In this document: positions 34,405 to 42,888 of the stretch, in pieces
How positions within the stretch are numbered: the first letter of the stretch is position 1
How the letters are laid out: the number at the start of each line of letters is the position of its first letter
Assembly: GCA_038043185.1 (NCBI GenBank)
Contig: JBBTCO010000027.1
Span: 18,084 to 82,083, forward strand
Reading direction: 5' to 3'
Length of the DNA: 64,000 nucleotides
DNA from: UBA5009 sp038043185
GTDB lineage: Bacteria > Bdellovibrionota > Bdellovibrionia > Bdellovibrionales > Bdellovibrionaceae
The notes under the pieces: generated by a model
What the model saw: only the letters and a program-made list of their open reading frames with translations
Told to the model about the DNA's origin: nothing
Database searches by the model: none
Program-made: the position numbers and the translations under genes

Positions 34405-35439
34405 ATGTTTGGTCCAGACGTAAAGGATTTCGTTGAAGTCGTCTATGACTTTTTAGAAACTAGTTTAATGCAACGTCGTGAATGGTTTATCGTACTCTTA
34501 CCCCTAATTTTAACTTGGTTTGTTGATCGAATCACCAAGCTTTGGGCTGCTGATTTGGGCGGTATTCATAATTATGGTCTACTCAATTTTGTTCTTCACC
34601 ACAATCATGGCGCCATGCTTGGTTTATTTTCTGAATTACCGGCCGTACTTCGCATTGTTTCCTTGTCTACGGGTGGAGCTTTTCTGCTTTGTATTTATGC
34701 TATCGTACAGTACCTTTTGCCAATAAAATCCCTTTTACTTCGCTGTGGACTTTCTGTTTTAATTGGTGGAATTTTAGGCAATGTTACTGATCGCATTGTC
34801 TGGGGATATGTCGTCGACTTTATTGTTATAGGAAATCCGACCTTTTCTTCGCCCGCTTTCAATCTTGCCGATGCTCTACAATGGTTAGGTTATTTAATGA
34901 TTGTCACAGCTATTGTAAAAGAAGGTGAGAAGCTCTGGCCTGAAAACAACCATCGCAAACAATATTGGGTCAATATCACTTTTCAACTTCGCTATTGTTT
35001 TTTACTTATGGGAATTGGTTTGGCCTTATCTTTGATCAGTTTAGTTTTCTCTTACACTTATATTCGTGTGTCTATTTCCGAGCTCACCGCTGGAAATAAT
35101 TACTTGATCAATAAGTTTTTAATTCCTTTTGTTATTACTTACATTTCGATAGCGGTTGGCTTCAGCGCCATTCTCTTTACCTTGGGAAAGATTATGTCCC
35201 ACCGTATCGCCGGCCCTCTGTATGCTTTTGAAAGATTTTTAGACGATACACTCAAAGGCAAAGACATTGAGCTTAAACTTCGTGTGGGCGACCAATTTAA
35301 ACATCTTGAAGAATTGGCACTAACCATAAAACAAAAACTCAATGAGGCTTCAAAAAAAGGACAAGCAGCAGCAGTCACGCCAGAAATAAATATAGTGGAA
35401 ATTGAAATTAAAAATACGAATCCAGTTCAAGGCGAGTGA
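34405..35439 (+). CDS. LspA-type signal peptidase II fused to a second membrane/HAMP-like module
   Basis: A 344-residue fusion. Residues about 25-175 match prolipoprotein signal peptidase: DRITKLWA, FVLHHNHGAMLGLF (the N-x-G-x-x-x-x-x-F segment), the catalytic Asp regions GNVTDRIVWGYVVDFI and FNLADALQW. Then a new pair of membrane helices (YCFLLMGIGLALSLISLVFS and FVITYISIAVGFSAILFTLG) is followed by a HAMP-like coil (MSHRIAGPLYAFERFLDDTLKGK) and a charged tail. All catalytic residues are present, so lipoprotein cleavage is likely. The second half resembles the HAMP region of chemoreceptors without the signalling domain. No ribosome site is seen; starts at 34405 or 34468. Confidence 0.82.
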   Translation: MFGPDVKDFVEVVYDFLETSLMQRREWFIVLLPLILTWFVDRITKLWAADLGGIHNYGLLNFVLHHNHGAMLGLFSELPAVLRIVSLSTGGAFLLCIYAIVQYLLPIKSLLLRCGLSVLIGGILGNVTDRIVWGYVVDFIVIGNPTFSSPAFNLADALQWLGYLMIVTAIVKEGEKLWPENNHRKQYWVNITFQLRYCFLLMGIGLALSLISLVFSYTYIRVSISELTAGNNYLINKFLIPFVITYISIAVGFSAILFTLGKIMSHRIAGPLYAFERFLDDTLKGKDIELKLRVGDQFKHLEELALTIKQKLNEASKKGQAAAVTPEINIVEIEIKNTNPVQGE

Positions 35440-35445
35440 AGATTC

Positions 35446-36291
35446 TCAGTGAACTTTCGCTTCTTTGATTTCCTTTAGGTAAAATCTTTTGTTCACATTT
35501 TCTCTAAGACAAAGTGCCATAAGGTAGTCGCCATCAGGATTTTTAACAATACCCCAAGGCTTTACTAACCGAGACTCTCCGCGCCGCGAGCCCTTTTCAT
35601 AGATCATTTCAATTTGCTTTTTAGAGTTAATCGCTTCAACAAGAATCGGCATCACCCTGTCATCAGAACCTAAAATTTGATAGTTATCCCATTTTAGATT
35701 TTTACTCTGCAGTTTTAAGGCTTGTTCTAAGATATTATCGCCGTTAAGACGCCGAAAACATTCTGAGGCTACGCGAAAACAAGCGTGGGCATCGTCGAAA
35801 GCACGATGAGCCGCACCTCCATCAATCCCCAAAAGCTTCACCAACGTTTGTAATTTGTGATTCTCGGCTTCAGGAATTAATTTTCGGGCTAATAAGCTGC
35901 TGCAAAGATTCTCTGTTTCTGGAAACTTCAGCTGCGCCTTTTCAAATTCGTAAGCCAAAAAACCCAAATCAAATGGCGCATGATGAGCCACCAAAACTGA
36001 TCCCCTCATAAACTCATGGATATTAGAAATTTTTTCGGCGATATTCGGGCTATCCTTGACCATCTCATTCGTTATCCCATGAATTTTAATGATAAAATCA
36101 CTCATCTTTTCCCGTGGACAAAATAAAAATTGCTGACGATCAACAAGAATTCCCTTGTGATATTTAACGGCGCCATATTCAACAATGTCCGACCCCACGG
36201 CATAGGCGCCGCTAGTTTCGGTATCGAAAGCGACCACCGTCAGGTCATCAAATCGGTCATTAATGTGGGGAAAACGAATATCTTTAGTCAT
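35446..36291 (-). CDS. DnaQ-type 3'-5' exonuclease fused to a WYL-like domain
   Basis: A 281-residue protein. The exonuclease domain (residues about 15-185) has the DEDDh motifs: VVAFDTETSGAYA (D, E), VLVAHHAPFDLGFL (D) and HRAFDDAHACF (H, D). The C-terminal part (AINSKKQIEMIYEKGSRRGE through NKRFYLKEIKEAKV) looks like a WYL domain: I-x-Y, R-x-V-x-P, dG-x-Y-L-x-A-L-C, and R-F-x-L-x-x-I. WYL domains sense ligands or nucleic acids in regulators and defence systems. It could be a stand-alone repair or RNA/DNA trimming enzyme rather than the replicative proofreading subunit. Confidence 0.8.
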   Translation of the reverse strand: MTKDIRFPHINDRFDDLTVVAFDTETSGAYAVGSDIVEYGAVKYHKGILVDRQQFLFCPREKMSDFIIKIHGITNEMVKDSPNIAEKISNIHEFMRGSVLVAHHAPFDLGFLAYEFEKAQLKFPETENLCSSLLARKLIPEAENHKLQTLVKLLGIDGGAAHRAFDDAHACFRVASECFRRLNGDNILEQALKLQSKNLKWDNYQILGSDDRVMPILVEAINSKKQIEMIYEKGSRRGESRLVKPWGIVKNPDGDYLMALCLRENVNKRFYLKEIKEAKVH

Positions 36292-36380
36292 CGAATAAAC
36301 ACATTACTCTATCTCTGGCCCAAGGTCCAGCTTGGTCTAGATTGAAAAGAAACAAAATTTCATATGAAATAAGGATACTT

Positions 36381-37106
36381 ATGAAACTTCTTTTACGACA
36401 AAAAAAGTTCTGTCTGCTTATTTTATTCTTAGCTATTTCAAATATGAGCAAGGCTCAAACGCCAGGCACTACTGACGCAAAGAATTCAATGAACTCCCCC
36501 TCTTATAAATTAGAGGGGAATGCTCAGTTAACATCTAATTTTGTCAGTCGTGGATTAACTCAAACTAATAAAGATCCAGGATTGCAATCTGCATTTTGGT
36601 TTAACTTCGGTCCTCAGTTCCGCTTAGGCATTTGGGGATCAAACGTGCATTACGAGGGTATAGATTCACACATTTGGGTTCGACTCAATGGCGATATAAA
36701 AATAGATTTCTCGGCCAATGCAAATCTTGTGGTGAAATATTCAAATAATAATTATTTCCCCAGCAACTCAAGAAACGGCAACACTCTTGGACTGCACTTA
36801 GATATCTATAATGTTAAAGTTCTTTACGAAATGGAATCAAATTGGGAAGGAACTTCAACTTCTTCCACCCATTTTGCTTTTCAAAAAACCTTCGATGTTT
36901 TTGGTTCTTGGAAGTGGGATAATCAATTGGGTTATTCCATGCTCAAGGTCGATACTTCCCAAAACTATTTCGACCTTCGCAGTTTCATTGGCAGCTCAAA
37001 CGGTGCCTTTGAATACAAAGCCGGAGCCACATGGACTTCAAGCCCTTCGCAATTTAACGGCCGAGGCGACTTGTTCGCCATCTTTACAATCGGGGTAAAT
37101 TTTTGA
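36381..37106 (+). CDS. TorF/Gcw_chp-like outer-membrane protein
   Basis: A 241-residue protein; start at the ATG at 36381 with AAGGA upstream, which gives a proper signal peptide (KFCLLILFLAISNMSKAQ). The sequence after it (LTSNFVSRGLTQTNKDPGLQ, SAFWFNFGPQFRLGIWGSNV) resembles the TIGR02001-type family of predicted porins, recognised by S-R-G-x-[ST]-Q-[TS] and the W-x-S/GSN turn. The end (LFAIFTIGVNF) has the terminal Phe typical of outer-membrane barrels. The substrate is unknown. Its stop codon touches a palindrome. Confidence 0.78.
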   Translation: MKLLLRQKKFCLLILFLAISNMSKAQTPGTTDAKNSMNSPSYKLEGNAQLTSNFVSRGLTQTNKDPGLQSAFWFNFGPQFRLGIWGSNVHYEGIDSHIWVRLNGDIKIDFSANANLVVKYSNNNYFPSNSRNGNTLGLHLDIYNVKVLYEMESNWEGTSTSSTHFAFQKTFDVFGSWKWDNQLGYSMLKVDTSQNYFDLRSFIGSSNGAFEYKAGATWTSSPSQFNGRGDLFAIFTIGVNF

Positions 37107-37246
37107 AGAAGTTTAGGTTAGGTTTTATTTTTGGTTTTATTCTTTAAAAGGACTCACCATCCATGGTTGCCGGCTTTCGGCATCCTGCCTCGCCGAGGTC
37201 CTTTTAAAGAATAAAACCAAAAATAAAACTAAGCTAATCATCTTCA
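37106..37246. repeat. Palindrome A: 46-bp shared centre (inverted) with 31-bp perfect arms
   Basis: The centre 37153-37198 is the reverse complement of the centres at 37486 and 53222; read on the minus strand it begins CCTCGGCGAGG and ends ATGGATGGTGAG. It is flanked by perfect inverted arms 37122-37152 and 37199-37229, and weaker pairing continues out to about 37107 and 37246. The arms are AT-rich and unrelated to those of the other copies. It starts directly after the stop codon of the TorF-like gene, on the 3' side of two convergent genes. Confidence 0.9.
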
Positions 37247-37286
37247 AAAAAGTAAAAAAAGCACTTGCTCATAGGGTGGGTTAATC

Positions 37287-37385
37287 ATGCGAATCAGTTT
37301 AATGAATGCACCCAACTTTGGCGACGACAGTTTTGTTCAACAGCTTTCTAATTCTAAAAAGAAGAAAGAAGCTGATTTGAAGTAG
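37287..37385 (+). pseudogene. Inverted duplicate of the motB 3' end
   Basis: A 32-codon frame starting at ATG 37287 (with AGGGTGGG seven bases upstream) ends in FVQQLSNSKKKKEADLK. The MotB protein encoded on the other strand at 37626 ends in FVQQLSNSKKKKEAESK. At DNA level the match runs from about 37323 to 37386 with only a few substitutions. It is thus an inverted copy of the last motB codons, forming the outer left arm of palindrome B. The ribosome-like site may make it translatable, but I consider it a duplication remnant. Confidence 0.75.
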
Positions 37386-37690
37386 AATTGAGTTTGTTAA
37401 TTTTAATTTCCTAAAAATTTAATTTTAAAAATCTCCAAACCATCGCTGAGTAGCTTTTTAGATAATGATATTTATCCTTGAGTCACCTCGGCGAGGCAGG
37501 ATGCCGAAAGCCGGCAACCATGGATGGTGAGTGACTCAAGGATAAATATCATTATCTAAAAAGCCAATCCCGCCGGAATTTTTAAAATTAAATTTTTAGT
37601 AAATTAAAATTCTACTTCTTAGAATCTACTTCGACTCAGCTTCTTTCTTCTTCTTAGAATTAGAAAGCTGTTGAACAAAATTGTCATAGA
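37323..37690. repeat. Palindrome B: 46-bp shared centre, 33-bp perfect arms, outer arms reaching into motB
   Basis: The centre is 37486-37531. Perfect arms are 37453-37485 and 37532-37564. Beyond them the palindrome continues imperfectly (for example the 15-bp block AAATTTAATTTTAAA near 37415 and its inverted mate near 37580) into the last about 60 bp of the motB coding region on the right and its inverted copy on the left. The whole imperfect palindrome is about 368 bp, centred on the shared 46-bp unit. Compared with palindrome A, the centre is identical but lies in the opposite orientation. Confidence 0.9.
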
Positions 37691-38519
37691 CGTTCATATC
37701 TACGCGTGATTCGCCAAACATCGTATCCAACTTACGAACTTGTTTGCCATCAGATCGGATTTCTTTTTGTTGAATACTGATTTTAATAAAACCAATTAAT
37801 TTTGAAGGATCGTACTCGCCTTTTTTCTCGCGAACATTGATGCTGCCACTCACACTCACCGTATTATGCTCGAGTGAAGATTGAATTTTTTTAGACACTA
37901 GATCCAATCGTTGCGAAGCGATTCTTTTGGCTGTTTCATTTTGCATATCTGGAACGGTTTGTACAAATAATGCAGAATTTATTTTTATTTCAGCTTCTTC
38001 TAAACCGGTTGTGACCCCATTTACTTTATCCATAATTTCAATGAACATCGGAATCGGGTTAGAGCTGCCTCGTTCAAAAAGAAGATTATCGGGAATATCA
38101 AAATCAAAACCATTTGGAGTGACTGAAACATTCTTTGCATAGTCACTCAGTTGATCCGCCAATTGAGCTGCGACCACTTTGGCCGAGCCCATATCTAAAA
38201 GATTAGGAGTTCTATCAATAGGTTCCATAAAACTTTGCATAGCTTTCAAGGGCTCATTCACCAAATCTAAAAATAATTTTTCTAAGGTGAGTTCGGCACC
38301 AAAGTTTTGAAAGTTATATTCAATGACCGAAGGTGTAGAAAAATAATCAGATACTGCTTTTTTTGTTTCTTCCGTTTGGTTTAATAACCACATCACAAGA
38401 AAAAAAGCCATCATCGCCGTCATAAAGTCAGCAAGGGCAACTTTCCAAGATCCCCCGTGATGACCACCGCCCGCGACGATGATTTTTTTTATGACGATGA
38501 GATTTTTCTCTTTGGCCAC
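37626..38519 (-). CDS. motB: Flagellar motor stator protein MotB
   Basis: A 297-residue protein with an N-terminal membrane helix carrying the proton-channel Asp (WKVALADFMTAMMAFFLVMWLL). After the plug-like segment ETKKAVSDYFSTPS comes a periplasmic domain of about 200 residues that only loosely resembles the OmpA-like peptidoglycan-binding domain (FDIPDNLLFERGSSNPIP, RLDLVSKKI). The charged tail SNSKKKKEAESK is part of a palindrome arm. Coupled to motA (2 bp apart). Bdellovibrio-type genomes carry several motAB pairs, so this is probably one of a set. Confidence 0.9.
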   Translation of the reverse strand: MAKEKNLIVIKKIIVAGGGHHGGSWKVALADFMTAMMAFFLVMWLLNQTEETKKAVSDYFSTPSVIEYNFQNFGAELTLEKLFLDLVNEPLKAMQSFMEPIDRTPNLLDMGSAKVVAAQLADQLSDYAKNVSVTPNGFDFDIPDNLLFERGSSNPIPMFIEIMDKVNGVTTGLEEAEIKINSALFVQTVPDMQNETAKRIASQRLDLVSKKIQSSLEHNTVSVSGSINVREKKGEYDPSKLIGFIKISIQQKEIRSDGKQVRKLDTMFGESRVDMNVYDNFVQQLSNSKKKKEAESK

Positions 38520-38521
38520 TC

Positions 38522-39388
38522 TTATGCCGCTTTCTTAATGTCTTTAGTTGCTTTATCCATTTCATCAAAGGTCGGTCTTTCTTCGGGCATAATCGTTCGA
38601 CGCGCAAACTCGACACACACCAAAGGAGGAGCACCTCTTTGTAAAGAAATCATGGCCGCTTTAATTGCCGAAAGATAACGGCCTTCGGCTTCAATATCAG
38701 CACCAATTTTAGTAGCAACCGGTCCGATGAGGCCGTAGGCACCAAAAACCCCCAACATCGTACCCACCAGAGCGCTTGCGACCAAAGCTCCGATTTTTTC
38801 AGTTCCTTCAGTTAAGTGACTCATGGTTTTAACGATACCCAAAACCGCAGCAACGATTCCTAATCCAGGAAATCCATCAGCTACGGCTTGCACTGCATGT
38901 TGGGCCAAATGTTCTTCTGCATGAATCGCTTTTATATCGCCATCCAATAAATCATCCACATCGTAAGGAGAAAGTTCAGCGGATAAAGTAATTTTCATCG
39001 TGTCACATAAATAATGAACAGCATGATGATTGTGCATAAACCCAGGGTAAGCTTTAAAAATTTCACTTTTTTCTGGAGCTTCGATATGTTTCTCGACCCC
39101 TTGCGGACCTTCTTTTCGAAAAACTTGGAAAAGTTGGAACAACAACTGAAGTAGCTCTAAGTAATCTTTTTTCTGAGGACCTTTTGATGTTAAAGACTTA
39201 ATACTCAGCTGAATTCCAGCTTTAATAATTTTCATCGGGTTAGCGATGAGATAGGCGCCAAGCGCGGCGCCACCGATAATCAACATTTCTATCGGAGCGG
39301 CCTTAAAAATGATGGTCATATGCCCACCGGCAATTATAAAACCACCAAATACCGTCGCAAAGACGACCAAAATTCCAACAAATCCCAT
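38522..39388 (-). CDS. motA: Flagellar motor stator protein MotA
   Basis: A 288-residue membrane protein with four membrane helices: FVGILVVFATVFGGFIIAGG, IEMLIIGGAALGAYLIANP, GLGIVAAVLGIVKTMSHL and LVGTMLGVFGAYGLIGPV. The family motif with the conserved prolines is visible at GFPGLGIVAAVLGIV and GLIGPVATKI. With MotB it forms the proton-driven stator. Ends with a conserved basic tail (RTIMPEERPTFDEMDKATKD). Confidence 0.96.
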   Translation of the reverse strand: MGFVGILVVFATVFGGFIIAGGHMTIIFKAAPIEMLIIGGAALGAYLIANPMKIIKAGIQLSIKSLTSKGPQKKDYLELLQLLFQLFQVFRKEGPQGVEKHIEAPEKSEIFKAYPGFMHNHHAVHYLCDTMKITLSAELSPYDVDDLLDGDIKAIHAEEHLAQHAVQAVADGFPGLGIVAAVLGIVKTMSHLTEGTEKIGALVASALVGTMLGVFGAYGLIGPVATKIGADIEAEGRYLSAIKAAMISLQRGAPPLVCVEFARRTIMPEERPTFDEMDKATKDIKKAA

Positions 39389-39487
39389 GGTCTCACCTCA
39401 CTGTATGGTTCATCGGCTGGATTTTAATAAAGATTAAGCCTTAGCTTTCAACTTGTCCTAAGCCTAGGCCAGGGGTAAACTTAAGAA

Positions 39488-41302
39488 ATGAAATCACATT
39501 TTGCTCTGTATTTCTTCGTCACTTTATTCGCACTTCAAGCGTGGTCTGTGGCTTTTGATGAAAATGATCCCCTTTTGGTCGAGTCTCAACTTCAACCTCA
39601 CTCTTGGTCTGGCGGGCAAAGTGGTCAGCTGACCTTGAAACTGAAACTGCCTCCGGGCTATCACGTTTATGAAGAACAACTAAAAATAAATATTCTTGAG
39701 CCTGATGGTTTTAAACAAGGAAAAGTTTCTTTGGATGGAGTGAAAGAATGGTTCGATAAAAATTCGAAACGAAACCGTCGTGGAGTTGAAAATAAATCAC
39801 AAATGAAAATTCAACTTGAAGCTCCGATGACTTTTCAAAACACCCATAGCCAAATGAAATTTGATTTAACTTATCAGGCCTGCTCAGAAACATTTTGTCT
39901 TTTTCCGCTCACAAAAACGATATCTGTTCCTATCGAGTTAATTGGCCCATTTTCCCAAACACCGGCGCAAATACAACCTCAGTTGATTCCCGGCTCTTCT
40001 GCCCCTTCAAGTGAAGTCAGAAACTCGGTCAGCTTTTTTTCTGCAGATCAACTCAGTCAATGGCTTGGAAAAAGTTGGATAATGGCTTTGCTCTTTGTGT
40101 TTTTAGCGGGAATTTTGACAAGCTTTACTCCTTGTATCTTTCCGATGATCCCGATCACTTTAGCAATTTTAGCAAAGGACTCTGAAAAAAGATCCCGCGT
40201 CCAGAATTTTTTGCTCAGTATTTTTTATGTTCAAGGGATTGCTTTTACCTATTCTATTTTGGGTCTTATTGCGGCAAGCAGTGGAAGTTTATTTGGATCC
40301 GGACTTGGTAATCCAATTGTGCTTTCATTCATTTGTATTATTTTTCTAATTATGTCTTTAAGCATGTACGGATATTTCGAAATCCAAGTTCCATCTTTTC
40401 TAAGAAATAATCTCGGTCAGGGAACAAAAAAAACAGGATACTTCGGATCCTTTCTTTCAGGACTCTTTGCCGGCATTGTGGCAAGTCCTTGCGTTGGCCC
40501 CGTTCTGGTAGGAATTCTTGCTTTTGTGGCGACACAAAAAAGTCACTTATTTGGTTTTTTGTTACTCTATTCATATGCTATGGGCCTGGGACTCATTTTT
40601 CTTTTTTTAGGCGCCTTCACGGAACTCACTCGCAAATTACCACGATCTGGTCCATGGATGGAATCCATCAAGTTTTTATTAGGTTCACTGATGCTGGGTG
40701 CATTTTTTTATTATTTGGCGTTGCTTCTGCCAGAACGTTGGCATGACGGCTTCCTGGGATTAGGACTTATTATCGTGGCCAGTCTTGCCGGAGCCTTTAA
40801 TCCAACAAAGGGGGAACATCCTGTCCTCAAGCTTCGCAAGGGATTCTTACAAGCGATTTTATTTGTTGGTTTTTCTTATCTCGCCATTTCCATTTTTAAT
40901 TTACGCCCCATCATCTCTGGGCCTTATGCCATCAGCGAAGATCTTACTCTTCCCCAATGGAAGCCCTACGCCGAAGCCGAATACAAGACAGCCCTAGAGT
41001 CTCGCAAACCGATCATCATTGATTTTTACGCCGATTGGTGTGCCGCCTGCCACGAATTAGAACGCCATACTTTTTCCAGTAGCAAATTTAAGGCCCTTGC
41101 TGATCAATTCATTCTTTTACGTTTTGATGCGACAAAAAATTCTGAACTTCTAAGAGTCCTTAAATCCAAATATAAAATTCAAGGATTACCAACCGTTATT
41201 TTTTATACTCCGAACGGAGTTTGGCAGGATTCATTAACATTGACCGAGTTTGAAGGACCGGATCGCTTTGTTAAAAGAATGCAAAAAGCTTTAGGTAATT
41301 AA
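39488..41302 (+). CDS. dsbD: Thiol:disulfide interchange protein DsbD
   Basis: A 604-residue protein with all three DsbD parts. After a signal peptide (YFFVTLFALQAWSVAF), the N-terminal immunoglobulin-like domain has its Cys pair in YQACSETFCLFPL. The membrane domain of eight helices has the Cys motifs SFTPCIFPMIP and ASPCVGPVLVG. The C-terminal thioredoxin domain has FYADWCAACHELERHTF and the cis-Pro in IQGLPTVIFY. It carries electrons from cytoplasmic thioredoxin to periplasmic reductases. Its stop codon is inside a hairpin. Confidence 0.96.
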   Translation: MKSHFALYFFVTLFALQAWSVAFDENDPLLVESQLQPHSWSGGQSGQLTLKLKLPPGYHVYEEQLKINILEPDGFKQGKVSLDGVKEWFDKNSKRNRRGVENKSQMKIQLEAPMTFQNTHSQMKFDLTYQACSETFCLFPLTKTISVPIELIGPFSQTPAQIQPQLIPGSSAPSSEVRNSVSFFSADQLSQWLGKSWIMALLFVFLAGILTSFTPCIFPMIPITLAILAKDSEKRSRVQNFLLSIFYVQGIAFTYSILGLIAASSGSLFGSGLGNPIVLSFICIIFLIMSLSMYGYFEIQVPSFLRNNLGQGTKKTGYFGSFLSGLFAGIVASPCVGPVLVGILAFVATQKSHLFGFLLLYSYAMGLGLIFLFLGAFTELTRKLPRSGPWMESIKFLLGSLMLGAFFYYLALLLPERWHDGFLGLGLIIVASLAGAFNPTKGEHPVLKLRKGFLQAILFVGFSYLAISIFNLRPIISGPYAISEDLTLPQWKPYAEAEYKTALESRKPIIIDFYADWCAACHELERHTFSSSKFKALADQFILLRFDATKNSELLRVLKSKYKIQGLPTVIFYTPNGVWQDSLTLTEFEGPDRFVKRMQKALGN

Positions 41303-41333
41303 ACTGGCAGTATAGTTAAGTTCGCCAGTTTAA
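41299..41333. terminator. Two-way hairpin holding both stop codons
   Basis: TTAAACTGGC at 41299-41308 pairs perfectly with GCCAGTTTAA at 41324-41333 (15-nt loop). The dsbD stop (41300-41302) and the stop of the convergent coiled-coil gene (41330-41332) lie in the two arms. No long T-run follows, so it may act as a two-way terminator or only protect mRNA ends. Confidence 0.6.
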
Positions 41334-41842
41334 AAGCGCTTCATTCTGGCTAATTCCATTTTGGTATTGTTAAGTAAAGTATGAACTTCAATAAGTTCAG
41401 ATTCCTTCTGAGCTAAGATTCGTTGAGTTTGATTCATTCTAATCTCATAGCCTTTAAGTAAATTATTATGACGATCGATAAGTTCCTGAATTTTTTGATC
41501 GTATTTTTTTTGTTCGCCAAATCGAGAAGAAATTTGATGCATTTTTTCGCCGACTTCGTGAACAAATTCACTGTAGCCTTCCTCTAATTTCGTCAAGGAA
41601 ACTTGCAAGCGATCCAAACGAAGTTTGGTGTTTTGTTGATTTTCTTGAAACTCATCTTTCAAATGATGAACATCTCCCTTCAACTCAGACAGCTCTTTTT
41701 GAGTGCTTTGCACTTCTTCGTCGAAATCCAGTGGCTGCATAGGCGCGCCAAGTTTCATTGACTCTAAAAGATGATTTTTTTTTGTATGTTCAACTGGATG
41801 GATCTCGCCAAATAATTCAGGGTTCAACTCTTTCGATTTCAT
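41330..41842 (-). CDS. Coiled-coil protein of unknown function
   Basis: A 170-residue hydrophilic protein. I start at the ATG at 41842, preceded by AAGGA; a GTG five codons upstream is possible. From about residue 40 the sequence has long heptad patterns (STQKELSELKGDVHHLKDEF, RLDRLQVSLTKLEEGYSEF, ELIEVHTLLNNTKMELARM), so it should form a rod-like coiled coil. No membrane segment or signal is visible. Resembles another coiled-coil gene at 53.3 kb only in style. Confidence 0.75.
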   Translation of the reverse strand: MKSKELNPELFGEIHPVEHTKKNHLLESMKLGAPMQPLDFDEEVQSTQKELSELKGDVHHLKDEFQENQQNTKLRLDRLQVSLTKLEEGYSEFVHEVGEKMHQISSRFGEQKKYDQKIQELIDRHNNLLKGYEIRMNQTQRILAQKESELIEVHTLLNNTKMELARMKRF

Positions 41843-41892
41843 AATGTTCCTTTTCACTGGACTGAGCTCATAAAATTTCTTACAATTAGATT

Positions 41893-42888
41893 ATGATCAA
41901 AGTCGGGCAATTGCTCAAGTTTTTGAATGAAATCAACCCCCAAACGACACCAATTCGTTTGGCACTCTTCAATTATCTTAAATCATTCCATGAGCTTGAT
42001 GAAGTCTTAACCCCGCAGATTTTCGAAGAATTTTTCAAACTCTGTTTGGATGACCCTCATTGGTTACGCAGCAAAGCCCCGCTGGGACAAGAAACCAGGC
42101 TTTTACTCAAAAATTTTAATGATTTTTTTCAAGGTCGCTTTGATATCAATAGCCTACGCTTTCCTGAAACAGTGCAAGTCATCGAAATTGAAAATAATAG
42201 TGACCTGCATGACGCAGCCGCGTCCTATGCGGCTCGATTAGTCGCTGAAGGCGAACAATTTCGCCTTATTAATGATCAAAATAAACGCATTTTAATTTTA
42301 ATCCTCAGAAAAGACCAATCCTTGGAAGTTAGACCTGTGGACAGAAAGTTCACTTTAAGAAAAGGTTACCTCGAGCCTCTTAGAAACAACTTTGCTTTAT
42401 TCTACACTCCCCAATTAGAACTCAGCCCAAATCATGTGCATAGCTTTGAAGTCGCTCCCAATATGGTCACCCAATTTGAAATACAAGGTGATCGTCTTTT
42501 TGGCGTTATCTCACGTGGTTATGTTTTTCAAAAATTCCAAGCTTTTCAAGGCGAAAAATTGCATGAAATTTCTCGTCTATTTTGGCCTCTAAAACGTTTG
42601 GAACAGTTTTTCGTCAATCGCAGTTCGGATCCTTTTTACACAGAGATCGCCCAAAAACTTGAAAAAATTAAACTCCACTGGCCCATAAATGATCCCCAAT
42701 GGATGCAAGTTTTACCTGTTTTACTGAATCAGGCAGATATGGCTCTCGAGCACATCTATATCGGTGACAATCGATTGGAATCTTTGATAAAAGACGTAAA
42801 AAAAATAACGTCGATCGAAGCGAGTGAAAAATGTCTAAAAATATCTCCGAAAAATCCACTAGCGGGACCGTCCGACTTAACAAATTAA
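41893..42888 (+). CDS. Conserved-looking protein of unknown function
   Basis: A 331-residue soluble protein with no signal peptide. The N-terminal part is helical (FEEFFKLCLDDPHWLRSKAP), the middle beta-rich (RFRLINDQNKRILILILRKD, RPVDRKFTLRKGYLEPLR), and the end again helical. No motif is recognised. The last 58 bp overlap the 5' end of the rluB-like gene in another frame, so the two are coupled. Probable housekeeping partner of unknown role. Confidence 0.75.
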   Translation: MIKVGQLLKFLNEINPQTTPIRLALFNYLKSFHELDEVLTPQIFEEFFKLCLDDPHWLRSKAPLGQETRLLLKNFNDFFQGRFDINSLRFPETVQVIEIENNSDLHDAAASYAARLVAEGEQFRLINDQNKRILILILRKDQSLEVRPVDRKFTLRKGYLEPLRNNFALFYTPQLELSPNHVHSFEVAPNMVTQFEIQGDRLFGVISRGYVFQKFQAFQGEKLHEISRLFWPLKRLEQFFVNRSSDPFYTEIAQKLEKIKLHWPINDPQWMQVLPVLLNQADMALEHIYIGDNRLESLIKDVKKITSIEASEKCLKISPKNPLAGPSDLTN

